Notes: generated by a model from the letters alone, not told the origin. A stretch of 64,000 nt of DNA from Streptomyces sp. NBC_00425 (GCF_036030735.1 NZ_CP107928.1:5394001-5458000); one strand, 5' to 3'; counted from the stretch's first letter, positions 15,510 through 24,116 are shown. Program-made: numbers and translations.

Positions 15510-17078
15510 ATGTTCCGCAGCGCGTACGCAGACGTCCCGCCCATAGAACTCCCCATCCACGACGTCGTGCTGGGCCGTGCCGCCGAGTTCGGCGAGCTGC
15601 CCGCCCTCGTCGACGGCACGGACGGCACCACCCTCACGTACGACCAGCTGGACCGGTTCCACCGGCGGGTCGCCGCTGCCCTCGCCGAGGCCGGCGTCGC
15701 CAAGGGCGACGTGCTGGCCCTGCACAGCCCCAACACCGTCGCGTTCCCGATCGCCTTCTACGCGGCCACCCGCGCGGGCGCCACCGTCACCACGGTGCAT
15801 CCGCTCGCCACCGCCGAGGAGTTCGCCAAACAGCTCGGCGACTCGGCCGCCCGCTGGATCGTCACCGTCTCGCCGCTGCTGCAGACGGCCCGGCGGGCCG
15901 CCGAACTCGCGGGCGGCGTCGAGGAGATCTTCGTCTGCGACACCGCCCCCGGGCACCGCTCGCTGGTCGACATGCTCGGCTCGGCGGCCCCCGAACCGCA
16001 GGTGACCATCGACCCGGTGGCCGACGTCGCGGCCCTGCCGTACTCCTCCGGCACCACCGGCGTGCCCAAGGGCGTCATGCTCACCCACCGGCAGATCGCC
16101 ACCAACCTGGCCCAGCTCGAACCGGCGATCTCCGCGGGACCCGGCGACCGCATCCTCGCCGTGCTGCCCTTCTTCCACATCTACGGCCTCACCGCCCTGA
16201 TGAACGCCCCGCTGCGGCAGGGCGCCACCGTCGTCGTCCTGCCCCGCTTCGACCTCGAGACGTTCCTCGCCGCCATCCAGAAGCACCGCATCACCGGCCT
16301 GTACGTGGCCCCGCCGATCGTCCTCGCCCTCGCCAAGCACCCGGCGGTCGCCGCCTACGACCTGACGTCGCTGAAGTACGTGATCAGTGCGGCCGCACCG
16401 CTGGACGCCGCCCTCGCCGCGGCCTGCGCCGAGCGCCTGAACCTCCCGCCCGTGGGCCAGGCCTACGGAATGACGGAACTGTCGCCGGGCACCCACGTCG
16501 TCCCGCTGTCCGCCATGCGCGAGGCGCCCGGCGGCACCGTCGGCCGGCTCATCGCCGGCACCGAGATGCGGATCGTCTCCCTCGACGATCCCGACAAGGA
16601 TCTCGGCGTCGGCGAGGCCGGCGAGATCCTCATCCGCGGACCGCAGGTCATGAAGGGCTACCTGGGACGCCCCGACGCCACCGCCGACATGATCGACGAC
16701 GCCGGCTGGCTGCACACCGGCGACGTCGGGCGCGTCGACGAGGACGGCTGGCTGTTCGTCGTCGACCGCGTCAAGGAGCTCATCAAGTACAAGGGCTTCC
16801 AGGTGGCCCCCGCCGAACTCGAGGCACTGCTGCTCACCCACCCGCAGATCGCGGACGCGGCCGTCATCGGCGTCTACGACGACGACGGCAACGAGGTCCC
16901 GCACGCCTTCGTGGTCCGCCGGCCCACCGCACCCGAACTCGCCGCGGGCGAGGTCGCGATGTACGTCGCCGAACGGGTCGCCCCCTACAAGCGCGTCCGC
17001 CACGTCACCTTCGTCGACGCCGTGCCCAGAGCCGCCTCGGGCAAGATCCTCCGCCGCCGGCTGCGGGAGCGCGCATGA
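15510..17078 (+). CDS. AMP-forming acyl-CoA ligase, 4-coumarate:CoA ligase type
   Basis: This 522-residue adenylate-forming enzyme activates a carboxylic acid to its CoA thioester. It carries the P-loop-like YSSGTTGVPKGVM at about residue 180, the aromatic motif PFFHIYGL, YGMTELSPGTH, the hinge VDRVKELIKYKG and the catalytic lysine in ASGKILRR near the C-terminus. It is closest to the plant-like 4CL group, but the substrate pocket does not fix specificity. The ATG lies five bases after GGAGG. Its stop overlaps the next start as ATGA. It is probably the entry step for the acid handled by this operon. Confidence 0.9.
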   Translation: MFRSAYADVPPIELPIHDVVLGRAAEFGELPALVDGTDGTTLTYDQLDRFHRRVAAALAEAGVAKGDVLALHSPNTVAFPIAFYAATRAGATVTTVHPLATAEEFAKQLGDSAARWIVTVSPLLQTARRAAELAGGVEEIFVCDTAPGHRSLVDMLGSAAPEPQVTIDPVADVAALPYSSGTTGVPKGVMLTHRQIATNLAQLEPAISAGPGDRILAVLPFFHIYGLTALMNAPLRQGATVVVLPRFDLETFLAAIQKHRITGLYVAPPIVLALAKHPAVAAYDLTSLKYVISAAAPLDAALAAACAERLNLPPVGQAYGMTELSPGTHVVPLSAMREAPGGTVGRLIAGTEMRIVSLDDPDKDLGVGEAGEILIRGPQVMKGYLGRPDATADMIDDAGWLHTGDVGRVDEDGWLFVVDRVKELIKYKGFQVAPAELEALLLTHPQIADAAVIGVYDDDGNEVPHAFVVRRPTAPELAAGEVAMYVAERVAPYKRVRHVTFVDAVPRAASGKILRRRLRERA

Positions 17079-17824
17079 CGACGGCCACGGCGCCCCTGAT
17101 CGGACGCACTCGCGCGCGGGGCGTCGAGACGCTCAGCCTCGACGCGCCCGCCACCCGCAACGCCCTCTCCTCGGCGCTCGTCGGCGCCCTCACCGACGCC
17201 CTCGCGGACTGCGCCGAGGACCCCGGCGTCCGCGCGGTCGTCCTCACCCACACCGGCGGCACGTTCTGCGCCGGCGCCGACCTGCGCGACCCGCCCGGCC
17301 CGGACGCGTTCGTCGGCCTGCTGCGCCGGATCGTCGCCCTGCCCAAGCCGGTCGTCGCCCGTGTCGCCGGGCACGTCCGGGCCGGCGGGCTCGGGCTGCT
17401 CGCCGCCTGCGACGTCACGGCCGCCTCCACCGCGTCGTCCTTCGCGTTCACGGAGGTCCGGATCGGGGTGGCGCCGGCGGTGATCTCCCTGCCGCTGCTC
17501 CCGCGCACCGACCCGCGGGCCCTCGCCCGCTACTACCTCACCGGCGAGCGCTTCGACGCCCCCGAGGCCGCCCGGATCGGCCTGCTGACCGCGGCCGGCG
17601 ACGACGTCGACGCCGTCCTCGACCCCGTCCTGGAGGGGCTCCGCAGATCCGCCCCGCAGGGGCTGGCCGAGACGAAACGGCTGCTCACGGCTAGGGTGCT
17701 GGAGGCATTCGACCGGGATGCCGCCGGTCTCACCGCACTCTCGGCCCGGTTGTTCTCCACCGCCGAGGCCCGCGAGGGGATGACGGCCTTCCTCGAACGA
17801 CGGGATCCCGCATGGGCGCTGTGA
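17075..17824 (+). CDS. Enoyl-CoA hydratase/isomerase family protein
   Basis: This 249-residue crotonase-fold protein would hydrate a 2-enoyl-CoA or, in the Atu/Liu context, a carboxylated glutaconyl-CoA. The oxyanion-hole segment GTFCAGADLRD lies at about residue 65 and AGHVRAGGLGLLAACD at about 105. The second typical glutamate region reads EVRIGVAPAVIS. It overlaps the ligase by four bases and the TetR gene by thirteen, so the three are translationally linked. Confidence 0.87.
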   Translation: MTTATAPLIGRTRARGVETLSLDAPATRNALSSALVGALTDALADCAEDPGVRAVVLTHTGGTFCAGADLRDPPGPDAFVGLLRRIVALPKPVVARVAGHVRAGGLGLLAACDVTAASTASSFAFTEVRIGVAPAVISLPLLPRTDPRALARYYLTGERFDAPEAARIGLLTAAGDDVDAVLDPVLEGLRRSAPQGLAETKRLLTARVLEAFDRDAAGLTALSARLFSTAEAREGMTAFLERRDPAWAL

Positions 17825-18420
17825 GCGCGGTGGACCGCGACCGTGTCCCCAAGCAGGACCGCAGCCGGGCCACCCGGCAGCGGCTTCTGGAGGCCGCCGT
17901 CGCCTGCCTCGGCGAGCGCGGCTGGGCGGGCTCCACGGTCTCCGTCGTCGCCGAACGCGCGGGCGTCTCCCGCGGAGCCGCCCAGCACCACTTCCCCACC
18001 CGCGAGGACCTGTTCACCGCGGCCGTCGAGTACGTCGCCGAGGAACGCTCGACCGCGTTGCGCGCCCTGTTCCCGCAGGGCGCGGCCGGCGACCGGCGCG
18101 CGGTCGTCTCCGCCCTCGTCGACCTCTACACCGGCCCCCTCTTCCGGGCCGCCCTGCACCTGTGGGTGGCCGCCTCCAACGAGGAGCAGCTGCGCCCGCG
18201 GGTCACCGAACTGGAGGCCCGGGTGGGCCGCGAGACCCACCGCATAGCCGTGGAGCTCCTTGACGCCGACGAGTCCCTGCCCGGGGTCCGCGAGAGGGTC
18301 CAGGGACTCCTCGACATGGCCCGCGGCCTCGGCCTCGCCAACCTCCTCACCGACGACGGGCCGCGCCGCGAGCGGGTGGTGGCGCAGTGGGCGGCACTGC
18401 TGGACGAGGCGCTCGGCTGA
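17812..18420 (+). CDS. TetR-family transcriptional regulator
   Basis: This 202-residue protein has a TetR helix-turn-helix at about residues 20-65 (TRQRLLEAAVACLGERGW, then VAERAGVSRGAAQHHF) and a helical ligand domain. It is the last gene of the operon, overlapping the hydratase gene. A start at GTG 17821 (GTGA overlap) is equally possible. It most likely represses the operon through the palindrome at 8244-8255 and is released by an acyl-CoA intermediate; both points are inference from how such systems work. Confidence 0.9.
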   Translation: MGAVSAVDRDRVPKQDRSRATRQRLLEAAVACLGERGWAGSTVSVVAERAGVSRGAAQHHFPTREDLFTAAVEYVAEERSTALRALFPQGAAGDRRAVVSALVDLYTGPLFRAALHLWVAASNEEQLRPRVTELEARVGRETHRIAVELLDADESLPGVRERVQGLLDMARGLGLANLLTDDGPRRERVVAQWAALLDEALG

Positions 18421-18570
18421 GAGCGGTGTCGTGCGGATCGCGCCGCCACGGACGCCGGGTCGCTCGCCACCCTCAGCGGCCGGGCCGCCCTTCACGCTCA
18501 GCGGCCGAGAGGCTCGCCATGCTCAGAGGCCGGGGCGCTCGGCAGGCTCCGAGAGCCGGGGCGCGGCCGG

Positions 18571-19275
18571 TCAGGGGCTGAGTCGCTCCGTGCGCCAGGT
18601 GCCGTCCGGCTGCGCCACGTACCGCAGTCGGTCGTGCAAACGGTTCATACGGCCCTGCCAGAACTCCACGGACCGCGGCGCCACCCGGAAACCGCCCCAG
18701 TGCGGCGGCACCGGCACCTGCTCGCCCTCCGGGTAGCGGGCCGCCAGCTCGGCGTAGGAGGCGTCGAGACCGTCGCGCGAGGCGATCACCGAGGACTGGG
18801 CGCTGGCCCACGCGCCGAGCTGGGAGCCGTGCGGCCGGGTGCGGAAGTACGCCGCCGTCTCGTCGCGCCCGGTGCGCCGCGCCACGCCCTGCACGATGAC
18901 CTGCCGGGCCATCGGATGCCACGGGAAGAGCAGCGAGACGTGCGGGTTCGCGGCGAGGTCGCGGGCCTTGCGGGAGTCGTAGTTGGTGTAGAAGACGAAG
19001 CCCTGCTCGTCGAACTGCTTCAGCAGCACCGTGCGCGAGCTGGGCCGGCCCTCGGCGTCCGCGGTGGAGACGACCATGGCGTTCGGCTCGAAGAGGTGGG
19101 CCTCCACGGCCGCGTCCTTGAACCAACGGGCGAACTGCGCCACGGGCGTCGCGGCCAGCTCGGCCTCGGCGATTCCCTCGACCCGGTACTGCTTGCGCAT
19201 GGCGGCGGGGTCGAGCGCGGGACCGGGACCGGCACCGAGGACCGGTCCGGGGGAGGCGGCGTCTGCGTCGGTCAC
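18571..19275 (-). CDS. pdxH: Pyridoxamine 5'-phosphate oxidase
   Basis: This FMN enzyme makes pyridoxal 5'-phosphate from pyridoxine or pyridoxamine phosphate. The 234-residue protein has the split-barrel domain with [35 protein letters not shown] and [13 protein letters not shown], and the C-terminal dimerisation part with [14 protein letters not shown]. The GTG at 19275 opens the conserved protein; an ATG at 19293 would add six residues. It is divergent from citA with a 263-bp shared upstream region. Confidence 0.93.
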   Translation of the reverse strand: MTDADAASPGPVLGAGPGPALDPAAMRKQYRVEGIAEAELAATPVAQFARWFKDAAVEAHLFEPNAMVVSTADAEGRPSSRTVLLKQFDEQGFVFYTNYDSRKARDLAANPHVSLLFPWHPMARQVIVQGVARRTGRDETAAYFRTRPHGSQLGAWASAQSSVIASRDGLDASYAELAARYPEGEQVPVPPHWGGFRVAPRSVEFWQGRMNRLHDRLRYVAQPDGTWRTERLSP

Positions 19276-19334
19276 ACGGCCATCCTGCCGCATGGCCCGC
19301 CGAGGCGGACGACCCACCCGGGCCGGCACCGAAT

Positions 19335-19400
19335 GGCACTGAGTGCCGCTGACACTCCCCAAAGGTGGCACTCGCGGATAGGGTGAGATGCCACCCCGGT
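19335..19400. promoter_or_regulatory. Palindrome and inverted repeat in the pdxH-citA intergenic region
   Basis: A perfect 13-bp palindrome GGCACTGAGTGCC (19335-19347) is followed by a longer inverted repeat with GGTGGCA (19364-19370) and TGCCACC (about 19389-19395) arms around a TAGGGT-like -10 element. The two share the GGCACT core. They are candidate operators for one or both divergent genes. Confidence 0.4.
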
Positions 19401-19538
19401 CGGGTGACCGCCGGCCCTACGGGGCATCACTGGGGAGAGCGCCAGGACCGCGAGTCCCCGCACGTCGACCCGTCTCGACGCGTCCCGGACCGCGGATCCG
19501 CCGGCGCCATCCGTCGCACACTCACGAGGAGCCGCCTG

Positions 19539-20639
19539 ATGTCCGACTTCGTACCCGGACTCGAAGGAGTCGTCGCGTTCGAGACGGAGATCGCCGAACC
19601 CGACAAGGAGGGCGGCGCCCTGCGGTACCGGGGCGTCGACATCGAGGACCTGGTCGGCCATGTCTCCTTCGGCAACGTCTGGGGCCTGCTCGTGGACGGC
19701 GCCTTCAACCCCGGGCTGCCGCCCGCCGAGCCGTTCCCCATCCCCGTCCACTCCGGCGACATCCGCGTCGACGTCCAGTCCGCGCTCGCCATGCTCGCGC
19801 CCGTCTGGGGACTCAAGCCCCTCCTCGACATCGACGCCGAGCAGGCCCGTGAGGACCTCGCACGCGCCGCCGTCATGGCCCTCTCCTACGTCGCCCAGTC
19901 GGCGCGCGGCCAGGGCACGCCCATGGTCCCCCAGCGGGAGATCGACAAGGCCCGCTCCGTCGTCGAACGGTTCATGATCCGCTGGCGCGGCGAGCCCGAT
20001 CCCAAGCACGTGAAGGCGGTCGACGCCTACTGGACGTCCGCGGCCGAACACGGCATGAACGCGTCCACCTTCACCGCCCGGGTGATCGCCTCGACCGGCG
20101 CCGACGTCGCCGCCGCGCTCTCCGGCGCCGTGGGCGCCATGTCCGGTCCGCTGCACGGCGGCGCCCCCTCCCGCGTCCTCGGCATGATCGAGGAGATCGA
20201 ACGGACCGGCGACGCCGACGCCTACGTCAAGCAGGCCCTGGACAGGGGCGAGCGCCTGATGGGCTTCGGTCACCGCGTCTACCGCGCCGAGGACCCCCGC
20301 GCGCGCGTGCTGCGCCGCACCGCCCGCGAGCTCGGCGCACCCCGTTTCGAGATCGCCGAGGCCCTGGAGAAGGCCGCACTCGCCGAGCTCCACGCCCGCC
20401 GCCCGGACCGGGTCCTCGCGACGAACGTCGAGTTCTGGGCGGCCATCGTGCTGGACTTCGCCGAGGTCCCGGCGCACATGTTCACGTCCATGTTCACCTG
20501 CGCCCGCACGGCCGGCTGGTCGGCGCACATCCTGGAGCAGAAGCGCACCGGCCGTCTGGTCCGTCCGTCGGCCCGCTACATCGGCCCGGGCTCCCGCAAC
20601 CCGCGGGAGATCGAGGGCTACGGCGACATCGCGAACTGA
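19539..20639 (+). CDS. citA: Citrate synthase 2
   Basis: This 366-residue enzyme condenses acetyl-CoA and oxaloacetate at the start of the TCA cycle. It is of the short, Gram-positive dimeric type. Family blocks are LRYRGVDIEDL, the GPLHGGAPSRVL segment with the active-site His at about residue 205, MGFGHRVYRAEDPRA with the second His, and NVEFWAAIVLDF with the C-terminal active-site region. The ATG has GAGGAG seven to eight bases upstream. A frame from 19365 is open but has no family match. Confidence 0.94.
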   Translation: MSDFVPGLEGVVAFETEIAEPDKEGGALRYRGVDIEDLVGHVSFGNVWGLLVDGAFNPGLPPAEPFPIPVHSGDIRVDVQSALAMLAPVWGLKPLLDIDAEQAREDLARAAVMALSYVAQSARGQGTPMVPQREIDKARSVVERFMIRWRGEPDPKHVKAVDAYWTSAAEHGMNASTFTARVIASTGADVAAALSGAVGAMSGPLHGGAPSRVLGMIEEIERTGDADAYVKQALDRGERLMGFGHRVYRAEDPRARVLRRTARELGAPRFEIAEALEKAALAELHARRPDRVLATNVEFWAAIVLDFAEVPAHMFTSMFTCARTAGWSAHILEQKRTGRLVRPSARYIGPGSRNPREIEGYGDIAN

Positions 20640-20693
20640 GCCGGGCCGGGCGCCCCGCCCTGCCGCGCGGTGCGGGCCGGGCCGGGCCGGTGA

Positions 20694-21746
20694 TCACGCG
20701 GGGCTGAGCAGCTCCGCGTGATGCCGCTCGGCCACCAGTGGGTGGGCGCGCAGCTTGCCCTTCAGCTCGTTGAAGCCGTACTCGGCGAAGAGCGGGTTGG
20801 CGGGGTCGTCGGTCACCCCGCGCGCGGTGGAGGCGTGCGGGAAGGGCAGCGGCTCGACGCGGGCGTCCAGGCGCGGGTTGTAGAAGAACGGCACGGAGTA
20901 CCGCTCGACCGCGCTCGGCGGCGACACCACCCGGTGGTTGGTGGCCAGGAGATACCCGTTCGTCGCCACCTCCAGCAGCTCTCCGAGGTTCACCACGAAG
21001 GCCCCGTCCAGCGGCGGGACGTCATGGAAGCGTCCGTCCTCGCGCTGCACCTGGAGTCCGCCCACCCGGTCCTGGAGGAGCAGGGTCAGGAACCCGTAGT
21101 CCTTGTGGGCTCCCACCCCCTGACCGGCCCCGTCCCCCGCACTCCCGGGATACCGCACGAGCTTCAGATGGGGATGGGCCCGCTCCCCGAAGACCGGGTC
21201 GTAGAAGTCCGCGGGCGCCCCGATGGCGGCGAGCAGTTCGTGCAGCAACTTCTCGGCGACGGCGCTCAGCCGCTCGATCCAGGCGAGCGCCGCCGTGCGC
21301 AGCGCGGGCAGCCCGCCGGGCCACTGGTTGGGTCCCTGCAGCCACCAGTACGCGGGCTCGTCCGGTCCCGGCGCCCGCGCGGGCCGCTCCGCCCCGATGT
21401 CGAGCTGGTCCCGCCAGTCCTGTCGGCCGCCGGTCCGCTCGTCGCCGGTCCGCGTGTATCCGCGGAAGTGCGGCGAGTTCACGTTGTCGATCGCGAGCCG
21501 CTCGGCCTCGGGCAGCGCGAAGAAGGCCCGCATGGCGGTCAGCAGATCCTCGGTCTCGCGCCGGCCGACCCCGTGGCCGACCAGCTGGAAGAAGCCGACG
21601 TCGTGCGCGGCGCCGTGCAGCTGCGCGTGCAGCAGTTTCCGCGCCCGGGGTCCGCGGTCGGCGGCGGAGAGATCGATGACCGGCAGTTGCCGGTAGGACG
21701 GTTCGGCCTGGTCGGCGCGGTGCGGGAGGGGGGTCACGCTCGTCAT
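20694..21746 (-). CDS. Isopenicillin N synthase-like 2-oxoglutarate/Fe(II) oxygenase
   Basis: This 350-residue non-haem iron oxygenase has the DIOX N-terminal domain (about residues 20-140) and the 2OG-FeII domain (about 175-300). Iron ligands are the HxD pair in GAHKDYGFLTLLLQD and the distal His in LLATNHRVV; RYSVPFF supplies the R-x-S that binds the co-substrate. No other beta-lactam gene is nearby, so it is not evidence of antibiotic synthesis. A leader peptide with a cysteine codon lies about 185 bases upstream on the same strand, hinting at attenuation by sulfur or amino-acid supply (inference). Confidence 0.88.
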   Translation of the reverse strand: MTSVTPLPHRADQAEPSYRQLPVIDLSAADRGPRARKLLHAQLHGAAHDVGFFQLVGHGVGRRETEDLLTAMRAFFALPEAERLAIDNVNSPHFRGYTRTGDERTGGRQDWRDQLDIGAERPARAPGPDEPAYWWLQGPNQWPGGLPALRTAALAWIERLSAVAEKLLHELLAAIGAPADFYDPVFGERAHPHLKLVRYPGSAGDGAGQGVGAHKDYGFLTLLLQDRVGGLQVQREDGRFHDVPPLDGAFVVNLGELLEVATNGYLLATNHRVVSPPSAVERYSVPFFYNPRLDARVEPLPFPHASTARGVTDDPANPLFAEYGFNELKGKLRAHPLVAERHHAELLSPA

Positions 21747-21930
21747 GGTGCGTCCGTGGGTGTACGGGGCCCGCGGCCGGCGTGGGGTGGGCCGGCCCAT
21801 GGGTGCCAGGTGGGCAGAGACGGGGAAACGCAGAACCGCGGAGAACCGCGCAGCACGCGGAGAAACGCGGAGAAACAGCGAGAAACGCGGGAACGCGGGC
21901 GGCGGTGGGAACCGCGCGGGGCCGGAAGGC

Positions 21931-22005
21931 TCAGAGGGAGCGTCGACAGCCCATGCTCGTGACGCGGACGTAGTCCACGTGGCGGCGTCGTACGAGCGAA
22001 AGCAT
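21931..22005 (-). CDS. Putative leader peptide (24 residues, RRHVD...RVTS...CR type)
   Basis: ATG at 22005 opens a 24-codon frame ending with TGA at 21931. It contains RRRHVDYVRVTSMGCRR, which matches the pattern RRHVD-x2-R(V/M)-(A/T)S-x2-CR seen in actinobacterial leader peptides upstream of sulfur-related operons. A single Cys codon followed by two Arg codons lies five codons before the stop. A TACTCT hexamer just upstream could serve as -10, giving a very short 5' leader. The IPNS-like oxygenase gene follows after about 185 bases of C/T-rich RNA. Match to the pattern is what I see; attenuation is inference. Confidence 0.65.
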   Translation of the reverse strand: MLSLVRRRHVDYVRVTSMGCRRSL

Positions 22006-22293
22006 GGCGCCAGAGTACTGCGCGACGGGAAATCCGTGCGTGGCGTGGATCACACGTCGAAGGACTTACGGGAACGGGGCCGACGCGCCGCCCCGCTCCG
22101 GCCGGAGCGCGAACCCGGGCGACCCGCTCCGGGCAGGGCGCGAACGCAGGCGACCCGCGAGTCTGGTCCTCTCCGAGGAGGGGCCGGCCGGACGTACCGG
22201 CGACTCGCGGGTCGGGTGACTGCGTTGGTCTGGCCGGCTGCGTGCATCGCGCACACGCGGGTCCGGCGCCGAACCGAGTACGACGACGGGCTG

Positions 22294-22332
22294 CTAGCCC
22301 GCAGTCACCTCTTCCGTCCGGTATTCATACAT
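22294..22332 (-). CDS. 12-codon micro-ORF with strong ribosome site
   Basis: The frame encodes MYEYRTEEVTAG. It is preceded by GGAAAGGAGGTGGT (22353 down to 22340), nearly a full match to the 16S anti-Shine-Dalgarno, at good distance from the ATG. A promoter with exact 17-bp spacing lies upstream. A short inverted repeat CGGGCT-gct-AGCCCG overlaps its TAG stop. I do not recognise a family. It could be a regulatory leader, a small peptide or a translated 5' region of a longer transcript. Confidence 0.4.
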   Translation of the reverse strand: MYEYRTEEVTAG

Positions 22333-22364
22333 CTGCCGAACCACCTCCTTTCCGAAGTGCAGCC

Positions 22365-22393
22365 ACTCTAAGAAGCCCGCCCGGCAGGCTCAA
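22365..22393 (-). promoter_or_regulatory. Sigma-70-type promoter before the micro-ORF
   Basis: On the minus strand TTGAGC (22393-22388) and TAGAGT (22370-22365) are 17 bases apart. The predicted start near 22358 would leave a 25-base leader containing the strong ribosome site of the 12-codon frame. Confidence 0.5.
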
Positions 22394-22578
22394 GCGTTTT
22401 TCCGGGACGGCGGCGACGGCGCCGGTCCGGCGGGCGGAATGGGCGGACCTGCGGCTCCTGCCCCGAGGTGACCGGGCGGCGGTGCGACGATTCCCCGGCA
22501 ATCTTGCGGGAATCATATGTGGGCTGCGTCACGTTCCAGTTGAATGAGGGCAAGTGAGCGAACCTGCAGGGGGTCCAG

Positions 22579-24075
22579 GTGAGTGCTTCCCGGCGTAGTG
22601 GGACCACCGACGAGCTGGGGCCGGACGAGCCCGAGCAGCCCGGGCGGTCGGGCGAGGACGGCCCGAAGACCCCGGACGGCACGCCGGACGAGGCCGCCCC
22701 CGAAGGCCCGGACGGCGCCGATCTGCTCGCCGCGCTGCTGGACGGGATGGACGCGGCGCTGTGCGCCTTCGACGGCGACGGGGTCGTCACCCACTGGAAC
22801 CGCGAGGCCGAACGCATCCTCGGCTGGAGCGCCGCCGAGGCCGTCGGCCGGCACGGGTTCGCCGGCTGGGCCGTGCGCGAGGCCGACGCCGCCGACATCG
22901 AGGGGCGGCTGATGTCCGCCATGCATGCGCCGGGCCGCCAGGTGCACGAGTTCGCGCTGGTGACGAAGGACGGCGGCCGGGTCCTCGTGCGCACCCAGTC
23001 CGCCGCCGTGCCCGGCCCCGACGGCAAGGCCGCCGGACTGTATTGCGCCTTCAGCGAGGTGCACGCCCAGATCGACCTGGAACGCTCCATCGCGCTCAGC
23101 GAGGCCCTCTTCGAGGACGCCTCCTGGGGCGTCGTGCTCGTCGACGCCGACCTGCGCCCCGCCGTCGTCAACGTGCACGCCGCCCGCGCGCTCGGCGCCG
23201 GCCGCACCGCGGTCCTTGGCCGCCCGCTCGGCGAACTCCTCACCCGGGGCGCGGAGGAGCTGGAGAACGCGCTGACGCACGTCCTCGCCGAAGGCGCCCC
23301 GCCCGCGCCCGCCGAGCTGTGGGTCGGGGTGCGCACCCCGGACGGCGAGAAACGGCGCTGCTGGCGCAGCGGCTTCCTCCGGCTGGCCTCGCCGCTCGCC
23401 GAGGAGCCGGTGCCGCTGGGGGTGGGCTGGATCTTCCAGGACGTCACGGAGGCCAAGCAGGGCGAGCAGGAGGCCTCGCTGCTGCGCTTCCGCGCCAACC
23501 AGCTGCACCGGGCGGCCCGCGCGGCCGCCGAGTGCGAGGACGCGTCCGAGGCGGCGACCGTCCATCTCGACTTCGCGCTGGCCGGGTTCGCCGACCACGC
23601 GCTGGTGGACCGGCTGATGGGCGGTGCGTCCGCCGACCCGGACGCCGCCGGCCGGCTGCGGCTGATGCGGGTCGCGGCCACGCCGACGGGCGGTCCCGGC
23701 CCCAGTGTCCTCACCGGGCACGCGGGCCTGCCGCTGCGCTATGCCGAGGGCCACCCGGCGCTGCAGTGCGTCTCCCGGGCCGGTTCCGTGCGGGCCGGCG
23801 CGGGTTCGGCGCCGGCCGACGAGGCGCGGGAGTGGGCCCGGGCCCGCCAGTGGCCGGAGGGCACGGTGCACGCCCTGTGCGCGGTGCTGCGCAGCCGCGG
23901 CCGCACCCTGGGAGTCGTGACGTTCCTGCGCGGCGCCGGCCGCTCCGCGTTCGAGCGCACCGACGCGACGTACGCCGAGGACGTCGCCGGCCGGATGGCG
24001 GCGGCCCTGGACCTGGCGGACCTGGCCGCCGACGCGGCGAAGGCGGCGAGCCGGGGCGACACGGCCGGCGGCTGA
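22579..24075 (+). CDS. PAS-PAS-GAF sensor protein without output domain
   Basis: This 498-residue cytosolic protein starts with an acidic, Pro-rich tail (residues 1-45). A first PAS domain (about 48-165; FDGDGVVTHWNREAERILGW) and a second PAS (about 170-295; VVLVDADLRPAVVN ... WIFQDVTEAKQGE) follow. The C-terminal 190 residues resemble a degenerate GAF domain of the type that precedes PP2C phosphatases in Streptomyces. No kinase, phosphatase or DNA-binding domain is present. It probably senses a ligand or redox state and works through a partner. The GTG start follows a GGGGG run. Confidence 0.78.
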   Translation: MSASRRSGTTDELGPDEPEQPGRSGEDGPKTPDGTPDEAAPEGPDGADLLAALLDGMDAALCAFDGDGVVTHWNREAERILGWSAAEAVGRHGFAGWAVREADAADIEGRLMSAMHAPGRQVHEFALVTKDGGRVLVRTQSAAVPGPDGKAAGLYCAFSEVHAQIDLERSIALSEALFEDASWGVVLVDADLRPAVVNVHAARALGAGRTAVLGRPLGELLTRGAEELENALTHVLAEGAPPAPAELWVGVRTPDGEKRRCWRSGFLRLASPLAEEPVPLGVGWIFQDVTEAKQGEQEASLLRFRANQLHRAARAAAECEDASEAATVHLDFALAGFADHALVDRLMGGASADPDAAGRLRLMRVAATPTGGPGPSVLTGHAGLPLRYAEGHPALQCVSRAGSVRAGAGSAPADEAREWARARQWPEGTVHALCAVLRSRGRTLGVVTFLRGAGRSAFERTDATYAEDVAGRMAAALDLADLAADAAKAASRGDTAGG

Positions 24076-24116
24076 GCCACGCGCGCGTGCGCAGCCTGCG
24101 GCGTCCGCGGGGCCCG

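Larger units (their letters stand above)
22006..22578. other. Long regulatory intergenic region
   Basis: This stretch separates the leader peptide (minus strand) from the PAS protein gene (plus strand). It holds a GTG-N6-ATCAC sequence at about 22040-22055 that weakly resembles an actinobacterial Crp site, a promoter plus 12-codon frame on the minus strand (listed separately), and short direct repeats of gcgaac(c/g)cgggcgacc near 22108-22160. No larger coding frame with family support is visible. Confidence 0.5.

Noticed and set aside
19335..19347. Possible CIRCE (HrcA) element
   Set aside because: CIRCE needs nine bases between its GCACTC/GAGTGC arms; here the arms are one base apart and no heat-shock gene is adjacent.
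20694..21746. Evidence for beta-lactam biosynthesis
   Set aside because: The oxygenase belongs to the broad IPNS-like family and no ACV synthetase, acyltransferase or other cluster gene is near.
22040..22055. Crp-type site upstream of the leader peptide
   Set aside because: Only one half matches well; kept as a remark in the intergenic entry and not listed as a site.
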